Assembly (NCBI GenBank): GCA_963834875.1
Contig: CAWIDG010000029.1
Coordinates: 1 to 64,000, forward strand
From: DATAGF01 sp963834875
Lineage (GTDB): Bacteria > Actinomycetota > Thermoleophilia > Miltoncostaeales > Miltoncostaeaceae
Direction: 5' to 3'
DNA: 64,000 nucleotides
Both the position numbers and the translations under genes were made by a program. Positions 26,535-33,637 of the stretch are shown one piece after another. The notes beneath the pieces are model-generated. The model worked only from the letters and a program-made list of their open reading frames with translations. It did no database searches and was not told where the DNA came from. The number at the start of each line of letters is the position of its first letter. Position 1 is the first letter of the stretch.

Positions 26535-26565
26535 ATCCTCAACCCTCCCACCGGGGGAGGGTCAA
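26535..26565 (-). promoter_or_regulatory. MerR-type promoter, 19-base spacer with 8-bp inverted repeat
   Basis: On the minus strand TTGACC (26560-26565) and GAGGAT (26535-26540) are separated by 19 bases. The spacer region holds ACCCTCCC (26542-26549) and GGGAGGGT (26555-26562), a perfect inverted repeat with a 5-base centre. Over-long spacing with a centred palindrome is diagnostic of MerR-activated promoters. Transcription would begin at or close to the start codon at 26528. Confidence 0.7.
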
Positions 26566-26579
26566 GGCCCGGGGAGCCC

Positions 26580-27080
26580 CTATCGGTTGCGCACCTTCTC
26601 GTCGGCGGTGGCGACCGCCTCGGCCATGGCGGCGCGCACGGCGGCGACCCTCCGGGCGAGCTCGGGATCGGAGACGGCGAGGATCTGGGCGGCCAGCAGC
26701 CCGGCGTTGCGGCCGCCGTCGATCGCGACCGTCGCCACCGGGACCCCGCGCGGCATCTGCACGATCGACAGCAGCGAGTCGAGCCCGTCGAGGGCCGAGC
26801 TGCGCACCGGCACGCCGATCACCGGCAGCGTGGTGACGGCCGCCAGCATCCCGGGCAGGTGGGCGGCCCCGCCGGCCCCGGCGACGATCACGCGCAGGCC
26901 CCGGTCGGCCGCCTGGGCGCCGTAGTCCATCATGTCGTGCGGGGTCCGGTGCGCCGACACCACCCGCACCTCGTGCGGAACGCCCAGCTCCTTCAGCACG
27001 TCGCCGGCGCCGCCGACCACGGGCAGGTCGCTGTCGCTGCCCATGACGACGCCGACCAGGGGCGAGCCGGCCGGCCTCAC
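26580..27080 (-). CDS. purE: N5-carboxyaminoimidazole ribonucleotide mutase
   Basis: 166 residues. VGVVMGSDSDLPVVGGAGDV is the PurE N-terminal motif (usually GSDSDWP; here DLP). VVSAHRTPHDMMDYG is the catalytic SAHR segment with the active-site histidine. VIVAGAGGAAHLPGMLAA and VPVRSSALDGLDSLLSIVQM complete the family pattern. It converts N5-CAIR to CAIR in purine synthesis after PurK. GTG 27080 overlaps the purK stop (GTGA), so both are made together. Confidence 0.97.
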   Translation of the reverse strand: MRPAGSPLVGVVMGSDSDLPVVGGAGDVLKELGVPHEVRVVSAHRTPHDMMDYGAQAADRGLRVIVAGAGGAAHLPGMLAAVTTLPVIGVPVRSSALDGLDSLLSIVQMPRGVPVATVAIDGGRNAGLLAAQILAVSDPELARRVAAVRAAMAEAVATADEKVRNR

Positions 27081-28255
27081 AGGCCCACCGCCGCGGCCGC
27101 GCGCCGCGCGCGGGCGAGGGCGTCCTCGGCCGTCTCGCCGAGCGCCGTGACGTGGCCCATCTTGCGGCCCGGGCGCACCTCGGCCTTGTCGTAGAGGTGC
27201 AGGTGCGCGCCCGGCACGGCCAGGGCGCTCGCGGCGTCGGGCGCCGCCGGCGCCGTGCGCGAGCCCAGCAGGTTGACCATCGCGGCCGCGGGCGCGCGCA
27301 TGCCGACCTCGCCCAGCGGCAGGTCGAGCACGCCGCGCAGGTGGTTCTCGAACTGGGAGGTCTCGGCCGCCTCGATGGTGTAGTGGCCCGAGTTGTGGGG
27401 GCGCGGGGCCAGCTCGTTGACGAGCACCTCGCCGCCCGGGACGAGGAACATCTCCACGCCGGTGACGCCCAGCCCGTTCGCGGCCGCCGCGGCCGCCCGG
27501 CCGACCTCGCCGGCCCGCGCCGCCGCGTCGGGCGCGATCTGCGCCGGGGCGACCACCTCGTGGCAGACGTGGTTCGCCTGCACCGTCTCGACCACCGGGT
27601 AGGCGGCCTCGGCGCCGCCCGGCGCCCTCGCGACCATGACCGCGAGCTCGCGCTCGAAGGCGACCAGGCCCTCGGCGAGGACGCCGTCGCCGAGGTCGAG
27701 GCGGGCGAGCGCCTCGCGGGCCTCGGCCTCGTCGGCGCAGGTCGCGTTGCCGTAGCCGTCGTAGCCCAGGCGGCGGGCCTTGAGCATCAGCGGCCAGCCG
27801 AGGTCGCGGCCCGCCGCGGCCAGGTCCCCGGGGCCCTCGACCACGACGAACGGGGCCGTCGGCAGGCCCGCGTCCCGCAGGAGCGCCTTCTGCAGGGCCT
27901 TGTCCTGGACCGTTCCGAGCGCGCCCGCGTCGGGGCGGACGGGGGTCCCGGCCGCCTGCACGGCCGCGAGGGCCGCGGCGTCGACGAACTCGTTCTCCAG
28001 GGTCACGAGCCCGCAGGCCTCGCCCAGGCGGCGCACCGCGCCGGCGTCGCGCCAGTCGCCCTCCACCAGCCCCGCGGCCATCGCGGCCGCGGGCTCGCCG
28101 GGCCGGCCCAGCACCGCCACCTTGACCCCGAGCGGCCAGGCGGCGAGGCAGGTCATGCGCGCGAGCTGGCCGGCGCCCGCGATGCCCACATCGAAGCGGC
28201 GCGGAGGGGACGCGGCCCGGTCTGCGGGAGAGGTGGCCGGCTGCGCGACGGGCAC
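27077..28255 (-). CDS. purK: 5-(carboxyamino)imidazole ribonucleotide synthase
   Basis: 392 residues, ATP-grasp enzyme that carboxylates AIR with bicarbonate and ATP. DVGIAGAGQLARMTCLAA is the N-terminal motif; LVTLENEFVDAAAL, PDAGALGTVQDKALQKALL and LMLKARRLGYDGYGN are the ATP-binding parts; VEMFLVPGGEVLVNELAPRP with HNSGHYTIEA is the conserved Mg/ATP site. The first 20 residues (proline- and alanine-rich) are longer than usual; an internal start is possible. The downstream purE overlaps by 4 bases. A gene for a bicarbonate-forming enzyme (carbonic anhydrase) is divergent at 28343. Confidence 0.96.
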   Translation of the reverse strand: MPVAQPATSPADRAASPPRRFDVGIAGAGQLARMTCLAAWPLGVKVAVLGRPGEPAAAMAAGLVEGDWRDAGAVRRLGEACGLVTLENEFVDAAALAAVQAAGTPVRPDAGALGTVQDKALQKALLRDAGLPTAPFVVVEGPGDLAAAGRDLGWPLMLKARRLGYDGYGNATCADEAEAREALARLDLGDGVLAEGLVAFERELAVMVARAPGGAEAAYPVVETVQANHVCHEVVAPAQIAPDAAARAGEVGRAAAAAANGLGVTGVEMFLVPGGEVLVNELAPRPHNSGHYTIEAAETSQFENHLRGVLDLPLGEVGMRAPAAAMVNLLGSRTAPAAPDAASALAVPGAHLHLYDKAEVRPGRKMGHVTALGETAEDALARARRAAAAVGL

Positions 28256-28342
28256 CGCGCCACGGTATCAGCGGCCGTCCCGACGGTGACGAGCGGCGAC
28301 GGCGATTGACGGCGCCCCGGCGCCCGCGCCACCATCAGCCGC

Positions 28343-28966
28343 ATGGACGCGGTCGGCGGGGCGCCGGGTGGGGGGACGCAGCACCGGCCGCCGCGCTTCG
28401 GCAGGGACGCCCGGCCGAGGCGGGGCCTGGCCGTGCTGACCTGCATGGACGCGCGGCTCGACCCCGCGCGCCTGCTCGACCTCGGCCTCGGAGACGCGCA
28501 CGTGCTGCGCAACGCCGGCGGCGTGGTCACGACCGACGTGCTCGAGAGCCTCGCGATGTCGCAGACGCGCCTCGGGACCAGACGGGTGATGGTGGTGCAC
28601 CACACGCACTGCGCGGGGCTCGCCACGCGGCTGCCGAAGCAGTCGCCCGAGGCGACCGTGCGCGCGGCCGTCCGCCTGCTGCGCGCGGCGCCCGATCTGC
28701 CGCACCGCGACGCCGTGAGCGGCTTCGTGCTCGACGTCGATCGCGGGACGCTGACCGAGGTGACGACGGATCCCGTCCGCCCGGCGACCGTGCCCCCGAG
28801 GGCCACGGCCGCCGCTCGCTCGTCGCCGGGCGAGCCGCTCGCGCGATGCCTCTGGTGCAACCGCGCCTTCGACCCGAGGACCTCGTCGTGGCGCCGGTCG
28901 CGACGCAACTACTGCAGCGACCTCTGCCGCCTCGCCGCCCGCGCGGGGGGCCCGGCCCCGCCCTGA
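28343..28966 (+). CDS. beta-carbonic anhydrase-like protein with C-terminal zinc finger
   Basis: 207 residues. LAVLTCMDARLDPARLLDL contains the CxDxR dyad and first zinc ligand; GDAHVLRNAGGVVTTDVLES is the conserved middle; VMVVHHTHCAGL has the other ligands (H...C). The catalytic domain ends near residue 155. The last 45 residues have CLWCNRAFDPR and YCSDLCR, a CxxC...CxxxC zinc finger unusual for this family. A very similar finger (CAVCGELFTPR, YCSSGCR) occurs in the element protein at 31141. The enzyme interconverts CO2 and bicarbonate and could serve the divergent PurK. The start at 28343 has only a weak ribosome-binding site. Confidence 0.8.
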   Translation: MDAVGGAPGGGTQHRPPRFGRDARPRRGLAVLTCMDARLDPARLLDLGLGDAHVLRNAGGVVTTDVLESLAMSQTRLGTRRVMVVHHTHCAGLATRLPKQSPEATVRAAVRLLRAAPDLPHRDAVSGFVLDVDRGTLTEVTTDPVRPATVPPRATAAARSSPGEPLARCLWCNRAFDPRTSSWRRSRRNYCSDLCRLAARAGGPAPP

Positions 28967-29026
28967 AAGGGCCTCCAATCGCCGCCGGGCTCACGGGGGG
29001 CGGCTGGTAGACTCGCGCGGCTCGCG

Positions 29027-29099
29027 GGGCGCTTAGCTCAGTTGGGAGAGCACCAGCTCGACAAGCTGGGGGTCACTGGTTCGAGCCCAGTAGCGCCCA
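29027..29099 (+). tRNA. tRNA-Val (GAC), element attachment site
   Basis: Acceptor GGGCGCT pairs with AGCGCCC, D arm GCTC/GAGC, anticodon arm CCAGC-TCGACAA-GCTGG with anticodon GAC, T arm ACTGG-TTCGAGC-CCAGT, discriminator A, no CCA encoded. Position 33 is C where nearly all tRNAs have U. TAGACT (29008-29013) is a likely -10. The 3' half from 29048 is repeated at 33636, so an integrated element has replaced and restored this end. Confidence 0.9.
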
Positions 29100-29132
29100 C
29101 CTGTGAAAGCCCTGCTAACGCGGGGCTTTCGC
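29048..29132 (+). repeat. left attachment repeat (attL), 85 bp perfect
   Basis: Covers the anticodon arm to the 3' end of tRNA-Val plus the following hairpin. It is identical to 33636-33720. Beyond it similarity continues at roughly 90 percent to about 29194 (matching 33781), then stops abruptly. The intact tRNA is on this side. Confidence 0.9.
29105..29130 (+). terminator. hairpin after tRNA-Val
   Basis: GAAAGCCC and GGGCTTTC pair around a 10-base loop directly downstream of the tRNA. It is duplicated at 33693-33718 as part of the attachment repeat. Probably the tRNA terminator. Confidence 0.55.
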
Positions 29133-29175
29133 GTCTCCCGGAGCGGGTCGGGAAAGCGTACGCCTGTGCGTCTGA

Positions 29176-29233
29176 GGACGGTGGAGGAACGTCCTTCCAC
29201 CGTCCGAGACGGTGGGGGAGACGGTGGGGGAAC
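29176..29233 (+). repeat. GACGGTGG repeats next to attL
   Basis: GGACGGTGGAGGA (29176-29188), then GACGGTGGGGGAG (29208-29220) and GACGGTGGGGGAAC (29220-29233). The same pair of units stands side by side at 33561-33586 in the 3' end of the integrase gene, and one unit recurs at 33763. The first unit also pairs with TCCACCGTCC (29196-29205) as an inverted repeat. These may be arm-type sites for the integrase or an accessory protein. Confidence 0.45.
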
Positions 29234-29258
29234 ACCGTGACACTGAGAGGGCGTCTGG

Positions 29259-29489
29259 ATGTCCGACGAGGAAGACCGGCGCCTAGAGAGCGTCAGACAG
29301 GAGCTCGAGCGTCGCGGGCTCGCTCTTCACTTGAAGGAGGTAGCGCCGGGCAAATGGCGCGCCGACGCTTGGGAGATTTCCTTGGCGAACCCCGCCGGGG
29401 CCTCGTCAGCGACAGGGGCGGGAGACTCCGAGATGGAGGCAGCCGAGCAACTCCTCGCGCTCATGGACAAGGAAAACCGCGAGGTCTAG
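29259..29489 (+). CDS. small acidic protein of element (76 residues)
   Basis: ATG 29259 with GAGAGGGCG upstream. It begins with a charged helix (DEEDRRLESVRQELERRG), then a compact segment LKEVAPGKWRADAWEISLA and a final helix EMEAAEQLLALMDKENREV. It is acidic overall, with no cysteines, signal or membrane part. It is the first gene after the left attachment site. I recognise no family; a small regulatory or nucleic-acid-associated role is possible but unsupported. Confidence 0.6.
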   Translation: MSDEEDRRLESVRQELERRGLALHLKEVAPGKWRADAWEISLANPAGASSATGAGDSEMEAAEQLLALMDKENREV

Positions 29490-29541
29490 AGCCTCTCCCG
29501 CTCCGCCGCTCGATCCGCCCGCGCCCGGGCATGGGCGTCCC

Positions 29542-30065
29542 CTAAGCCGGTGGTTCCGTCAGCTCGGCGCGAGTCGGGCAGCGCCGGCCGTCGTCCCGGA
29601 TCAAGAACGTGCTGATGCGATCTCGCCGCCGAAGCTCGACGTTGGCCATGAAGGACACTGCTCGACCTGCCGCCTTGCGGCAGGCGTGCAGGAACGGCCC
29701 GCCCGTGAAGTTGACGAGCAGGGTGGTGCGTACTCCCTCGCGACGGAGGCGAGCCTGCGCCCCGCTCTGCCCGACGCACGTGCCACCGGGCGTGCAGAAG
29801 CGATTGCTTCCGGTCGAATAGATCGTTCCGACGCGCCCCTTCTCAAAGTCAACGACGATGTCGCCGTAGCCGTAGACGGCCTGGGCGTTCCGGAAGTCCG
29901 GGGACCAAGGACGCGGCGCACCACGGCCTCGCGCATGCCGATCTGAACGCCGGCGATGCCTCAGAAGAGGTCTACGACGCCTCCGGGTACGGGTTCCGCG
30001 CTCCCCATCGAGGGGAGGAAAGCGCAGGTCGCAGCCGCGACCCCAATGGCGAGAAGCAAACGCAT
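29542..30065 (-). pseudogene. exported protein, interrupted by in-frame TGA and a frameshift
   Basis: Start ATG 30065 gives a clear signal peptide (MRLLLAIGVAAATCAFLPSM, then GSA). Residues continue to VVDLF, where TGA (29961-29963) stops the frame; the same frame goes on as GIAGVQIGMREAVVRRVLG, a typical domain start. A missing base near 29903 then shifts to DFRNAQAVYGYGDIVVDFEK, and the rest, with cysteines at FCTPGGTCVGQ, FLHACRK and RRCPTRAE, runs to 29542. The core resembles small exported actinobacterial domains that contain GVxxGMxxxxVxxxLG. Two lesions suggest real decay or errors; about 174 residues if repaired. Confidence 0.55.
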
Positions 30066-30184
30066 CGAGAACCCCCTGTCGGGTGTCGTGCGCCCACCCT
30101 AGTCGCCATTCCGGGCTACCCTTCGAGGGCGGCGCGCGGGGCCTTGAAACGGACATAGGGCCTCCTGACGGGTTAGGGTCGCGT

Positions 30185-30337
30185 ATGACCACGCCGCCTC
30201 TCGACCGCTGGGCCGAGGACGAGGCCCTGCGCGAGCTCGCCCGGCTGGCGCGCGACGAGGCGAGTCAAGGGACGTGCTGGAGCTTCTCCCGGTTCCGCGG
30301 GAACAGTCCCGGGGATGGCTTCGCGGCCCGCGGGTAG
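30185..30337 (+). CDS. 50-residue protein of element
   Basis: ATG 30185 is preceded at 5 bases by TAGGGT (30174-30179), the -10 form seen at other leaderless genes of this window. The peptide starts MTTPPLDRWAEDEALRELAR and continues as a charged helix with one cysteine, then a basic, glycine-rich end. No family recognised. The promoter-start arrangement is the main support. Confidence 0.4.
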   Translation: MTTPPLDRWAEDEALRELARLARDEASQGTCWSFSRFRGNSPGDGFAARG

Positions 30338-30722
30338 AGCGACTCCGCGACCTTGATGGCCGGTGAGCCCCAACCGTCCGGAGGCGGGCTCCGATGGCCG
30401 GGCATTCGCCATCGTCGCGGCCGTGGTCTTCGCCGGACGCGGCCCCGGCGGTCGTCGGGTCGCAGCGCGCCGGGGTGAGTGGGGGATATCGCCCCGGCGC
30501 TGCTAGGGCGCGAACGAAGTTCCTGTGGAAGGCGCGGTTGGCGGGTGTGGCTCGAGACGTCATTCCTCGATGGCCCCCGCCCCACCAGAGGGTGCCACGA
30601 CGCCGGCCCCCGGGTCTGAAACCACCGAGGTTCCGGGATGCCCGTCGCGGCCGTGACGCCGTTACTGCGAGCCGAGCGAGGGTAGTCAAAGGGCAAGCAC
30701 ATCCCGGTCAAAGGGGGGCACA
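30338..30722. other. 385-base stretch without a convincing gene
   Basis: Frames here are open on both strands but have proline/arginine-rich shadow composition and no ribosome-binding sites. The only structure I see is GTCAAAGG twice (30686-30693 and 30708-30715), 22 bases apart and just before the PRC-barrel gene, which may be regulatory. Confidence 0.4.
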
Positions 30723-31097
30723 ATGAGCACGCGGGCCACCGAGTTGTGGGTCTACTCCGGCACGGGCTGGGGCGACGCCCTGGACATCACCGGCTACGAG
30801 GTCGAGGCCCTTGACGGCTCGATCGGCAAGATCCACCGGGCCACATACCAGACGAACAACAGCTACGTCGTCGTGGCAACCGGGCCCTGGATCTTCGGCA
30901 GGAAGGTGGTACTCCCCGCGGGGGTGATCGACCGCATCGACCGCGACGACGCGACGGTGTTCGTCCACCGCACGAAGGACCAGATCAAGAACGCGCCGGA
31001 ATACGACGACACTCGCTTCGACGAGGCGTACCGCAACGAACTCGGCGGGTACTACGGTCACGGCGGTCTGGGTTACCAGGAGCAAATGGGCAAGTAG
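30723..31097 (+). CDS. PRC-barrel domain protein
   Basis: 124 residues, ATG 30723 with AAAGGGGGG upstream. DITGYEVEALDGSIGKIHRA at about 19-38 and GRKVVLPAGVIDRIDRDDA with TVFVHRTKDQIKNAPEYD are the strands of a PRC barrel. The C-terminus is rich in tyrosine and glycine (GGYYGHGGLGYQEQ). PRC barrels in actinobacteria occur in stress and DNA- or RNA-associated proteins; no function can be fixed. It is an unusual passenger for a small integrative element. Confidence 0.8.
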   Translation: MSTRATELWVYSGTGWGDALDITGYEVEALDGSIGKIHRATYQTNNSYVVVATGPWIFGRKVVLPAGVIDRIDRDDATVFVHRTKDQIKNAPEYDDTRFDEAYRNELGGYYGHGGLGYQEQMGK

Positions 31098-31140
31098 CCA
31101 GCTACCGCCCCGAGCGCTGGAACCGCCGCAGAAGCGCCTC

Positions 31141-31449
31141 TCAGGGGCGTTTGCGGCGAGCCCGGCAACCGCTCGAGCAGTACCGGCCGTCCCGACGCCG
31201 CGGGGTGAACAGCTCGCCGCAGACCGCGCACTCCCGGTCGGGGATCGGCGGCAGCCGGCGCGCGGCGTTGTGAGCGGCGACGTTGTCGGGGTGGGCGGCT
31301 CGCCACGCGCGGGTCGCCGCGACATGGCAGGCCCGGCACCAGGAGGACAGGCCCGAGCTCAGGCTGTCGTTCGGCGGGAAGGCGTCGGGCGGCTTGGACT
31401 CCCCGCAGCGCGAGCACTCCTTGAGGCGGTAGAAGAACTGAGTGGTCAT
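31141..31449 (-). CDS. double zinc-finger protein of element
   Basis: 102 residues from ATG 31449. The N-terminal module has ECSRCGESKPPDAF and WCRACHVAATRAWRAAHPD, a CxxC...CxxC unit often seen in phage HNH-associated proteins. The C-terminal finger is CAVCGELFTPRRRDGRYCSS followed by GCRARRK, a CxxC...CxxxC unit. The basic ends suggest DNA binding. It is the last of three genes on this strand, behind the HNH nuclease. The C-terminal finger closely resembles the tail of the carbonic anhydrase-like protein at 28343. Confidence 0.7.
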   Translation of the reverse strand: MTTQFFYRLKECSRCGESKPPDAFPPNDSLSSGLSSWCRACHVAATRAWRAAHPDNVAAHNAARRLPPIPDRECAVCGELFTPRRRDGRYCSSGCRARRKRP

Positions 31450-31538
31450 GGCGCCCTCTTCCCGCGTGTCGTTTTCTTCAAGCTGCGGTGCGAGGGAGTG
31501 GCGTCGAGGGCACCCCCTGGTGGCTAGCCCCCCCTTGG

Positions 31539-31901
31539 TCACCGCGCGCCCTTCGCGCTGTTGCATGAGCGGCAGAGGGACTGGGGCGCCCCATCGAACG
31601 GGTCGCCACCCGCGGCCACGGCCAGGACGTGATCCGCCGTCAGCGGGTTGTCCGGCGACCCCGGATGACCACAGTCGGCACACGATGGCTCGCGCTCGAC
31701 CTGCTCTCGACGCCGGCGTTGCCATGCCGAGCTGCTGCGCCATCGACGCGAGGGGTCGAGGTGTCGCGGCCGGTCGAGAGGGACCAGCTCGCCGCCTCTG
31801 CCGACGCGGTAGCGCGGCACTAGCCAAGCGCCCCCGAAGCGGCCGGTGCCCAGACCGCCCGAGGGTGCCCCGTGCAGGCGCCGCGACCCTTCGGCGCCCA
31901 T
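31539..31901 (-). CDS. HNH endonuclease
   Basis: 120 residues from ATG 31901. The C-terminal 45 residues are a standard HNH: PSCADCGHPGSPDNPLTADH followed by VLAVAAGG and LCRSCNSAKG, with structural cysteine pairs and the D-H metal site. The N-terminal part is arginine-rich and low in complexity, with RYRVGRGGELVPLDRPRHLD before the nuclease. Probably nicks or cuts DNA; such genes are common in phages and integrated elements. It starts 2 bases after the stop of the 71-aa gene upstream. Confidence 0.75.
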   Translation of the reverse strand: MGAEGSRRLHGAPSGGLGTGRFGGAWLVPRYRVGRGGELVPLDRPRHLDPSRRWRSSSAWQRRRREQVEREPSCADCGHPGSPDNPLTADHVLAVAAGGDPFDGAPQSLCRSCNSAKGAR

Positions 31902-31903
31902 GC

Positions 31904-32119
31904 TCACCCGCTGGCCCTCGCGATCTCGCGGTCGATGTCCTCCAAGCGTTCCCGAGCCCGGACCACCCGCTCGGCCACGCTCGGTGGCTCGGGCAGACGC
32001 CCGTCGTCCCCGGCCATCCACTCCCGCAGCTCGGGGCGCATGGCCTCGAAGCGCGCCAGTTCGGCCAGGGCGCCCACCCGCTCCCGCCGCAAGCCCTCGA
32101 CGTAGGCGAGCGTCCGCAT
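31904..32119 (-). CDS. 71-residue helical protein upstream of HNH gene
   Basis: From MRTLAYVEGLRRERVGALAE at 32119, almost entirely charged helix, ending ARERLEDIDREIARASG. The heptad-like leucine/arginine pattern suggests a coiled coil. The stop lies 2 bases before the HNH start, so they form an operon. No family recognised. Confidence 0.55.
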   Translation of the reverse strand: MRTLAYVEGLRRERVGALAELARFEAMRPELREWMAGDDGRLPEPPSVAERVVRARERLEDIDREIARASG

Positions 32120-32168
32120 TGGTGCGGGCGCGGCTGGCGGCGATCCGCAGCAACAGAGGAGGAGGACG

Positions 32169-32381
32169 ATGATCGACCACAGGGACCTCGAGGGCGTCCC
32201 CGACCAGGCGCGCGAGCGCATCGTCTGCCAGGTCGTCTGCGATGCCTGCCGTCAGGCGGCGGCGCTCATCGGCCCCGGCCACCCGCGCTTCGCCGCCTTC
32301 GAGCGGGCCGCGGGGCTGCTGGAGCCGCCTGCCCGGGAGGGCTACGACGGACCGCCCCGGCTGAGGCTGGTGACCTTGTGA
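32169..32381 (+). CDS. 70-residue protein preceding the integrase
   Basis: ATG 32169 behind a strong AGGAGGAGG. Sequence MIDHRDLEGVPDQARERIVC, then QVVCDACRQAAALIGPGHPR and an acidic/aromatic end. Three cysteines sit within 8 residues (VCQVVCDAC), possibly a metal site. Its stop overlaps the integrase GTG (GTGA), so it is made with the integrase. Position suggests an excisionase or directionality factor, but no DNA-binding motif is visible. Confidence 0.6.
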   Translation: MIDHRDLEGVPDQARERIVCQVVCDACRQAAALIGPGHPRFAAFERAAGLLEPPAREGYDGPPRLRLVTL

Positions 32382-33637
32382 GCCGCCGCGGCTGGCGCGA
32401 GAAGGTCGAGCCGGGCCTCTACCGCGCCCACCGGCTCGGCTGCCGCTCGACGGCCGACCGCCGTCCGGGGCGGCGCTGCTCGTGCCCCTTCGAGGTGAAG
32501 GCGCCGGGGCAACGGCCTGGCACGTCGCGGACGGTGACGATCGCCGGCGCCGTGGCCGAGGCGCGAGCCGAGCGCAGGCGCCTCATGGCGGCTGGCCGGC
32601 CTGCGGCACCGTCGGCCCCGGAGGTCGGCACGGTCCACGGGCTCGCCGCCGACTGGTTCAGGGCGGGCGCATCGCGCTGGTCCCCGGGGACGCTGGCCCT
32701 GCGGGACCACGCCTACCGCGAGCGGATCGCACCGCGCTTCGCCGACACCATGCTCGCCGACCTCACGCGACCGGCGGTCGAGGGGTGGGCGGCCGGGCTG
32801 ATCGACGCCGGCCACGGGCGCCGGGCGGTGGAGACCGCCGTCGAGGCGCTCCGGGCGATGCTGGCGGTGGCGCTCGACGCCGGGATGATCGACACGAACC
32901 CGGCCGCGCGGGTGCGACTGCCGCCGGCACCGCCCCCCGAACGCACCGCAGCCGACCGCATCCTCGACCGCCCGGGCGGCGAGCGGCTCGTCGCCGCGGC
33001 CCGTGACGTGCGCCAGGAGACGATCCTACGGGCCGCCCTCGAGGCGGGGCTGCGACGGGGCGAGATCACCGGGCTCACCTGGCCCGACGTGCGGCTCGAG
33101 GAGCGCCGGCTCGTCGTGCGCCAGGCCGTCTACCAGAACGCCCGGGTCGGCAAGGTCCTGAGGCGGGCCAAGGGCGGCCGGGTCGGCCGGGTGGCGATCT
33201 CCGCGGCGCTCGCCGAGCGCCTGGCCGACTGGTACGCCGAGTCGGTCGTCGAGGGGGGCGCCGATGCCGCAGGGTGGGTGTGGCCCGGCCGCGACGGCGG
33301 CCCCATGAGTCCGTCGTCCGTGTCGCACCTGGTCGGCAAGGTCGGTCGCCGGGCGGGGTTGGTTGACGCGAAGGGGCGCCACGTCGCCCACGCGCACGGC
33401 CTCCGACACTCGGCGGGGAGCATCGCGCTCTCGGAGGGCGTGCCGCTGACGGTGGTCGCCGCGCAGCTCCGGCACGCGCGCCCGGCCTTCACCGCGGCCC
33501 GGTACGCGCACCTACTCGGAGACGCCGAGCTCGACCGCTTCGCCGACGCCCATGCGGCGCGGACGGTGGAGGAGACGGTGGGGGAGCCGGACGCCCCCGA
33601 CGAGAACCGCATGGACAGCGCGATCTCGGGCTCCTGA
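32378..33637 (+). CDS. tyrosine-type site-specific integrase
   Basis: 419 residues. The N-terminal arm domain includes GCRSTADRRPGRRCSCPFEV, a cysteine-bearing start common in actinobacterial integrases. An SAM-like core-binding domain (about 95-180) follows. The catalytic domain shows the first arginine in LEAGLRRGEITGLTWPDV, a lysine in RRAKGGRVGRV, the HGLRHS box (HAHGLRHSAGS) and the nucleophile tyrosine in TAARYAHLLG. The complete R-K-H-R-Y set implies activity. GTG 32378 overlaps the previous stop; the last codon touches the right attachment repeat. Confidence 0.95.
   Translation: MSRRGWREKVEPGLYRAHRLGCRSTADRRPGRRCSCPFEVKAPGQRPGTSRTVTIAGAVAEARAERRRLMAAGRPAAPSAPEVGTVHGLAADWFRAGASRWSPGTLALRDHAYRERIAPRFADTMLADLTRPAVEGWAAGLIDAGHGRRAVETAVEALRAMLAVALDAGMIDTNPAARVRLPPAPPPERTAADRILDRPGGERLVAAARDVRQETILRAALEAGLRRGEITGLTWPDVRLEERRLVVRQAVYQNARVGKVLRRAKGGRVGRVAISAALAERLADWYAESVVEGGADAAGWVWPGRDGGPMSPSSVSHLVGKVGRRAGLVDAKGRHVAHAHGLRHSAGSIALSEGVPLTVVAAQLRHARPAFTAARYAHLLGDAELDRFADAHAARTVEETVGEPDAPDENRMDSAISGS
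33561..33586 (+). repeat. GACGGTGG repeats at the right end of element
   Basis: GGACGGTGGAGGA (33561-33573) directly followed by GACGGTGGGGGAG (33574-33586), within the integrase gene (encoding TVEETVGE). The same units flank the left attachment site at 29176-29233, and another copy lies at 33763-33775 outside the right repeat. Confidence 0.45.

Noticed and set aside
29105..29207. Inverted repeats near tRNA-Val as the start of a CRISPR array
   Set aside because: Only a terminator hairpin and a few short G-rich repeats, without regular spacing or spacers; no cas genes in the window.
30099..30723. Minus-strand frames of 150-200 codons inside the element
   Set aside because: No ribosome-binding sites, biased shadow composition and overlap with the better supported short plus-strand gene at 30185.
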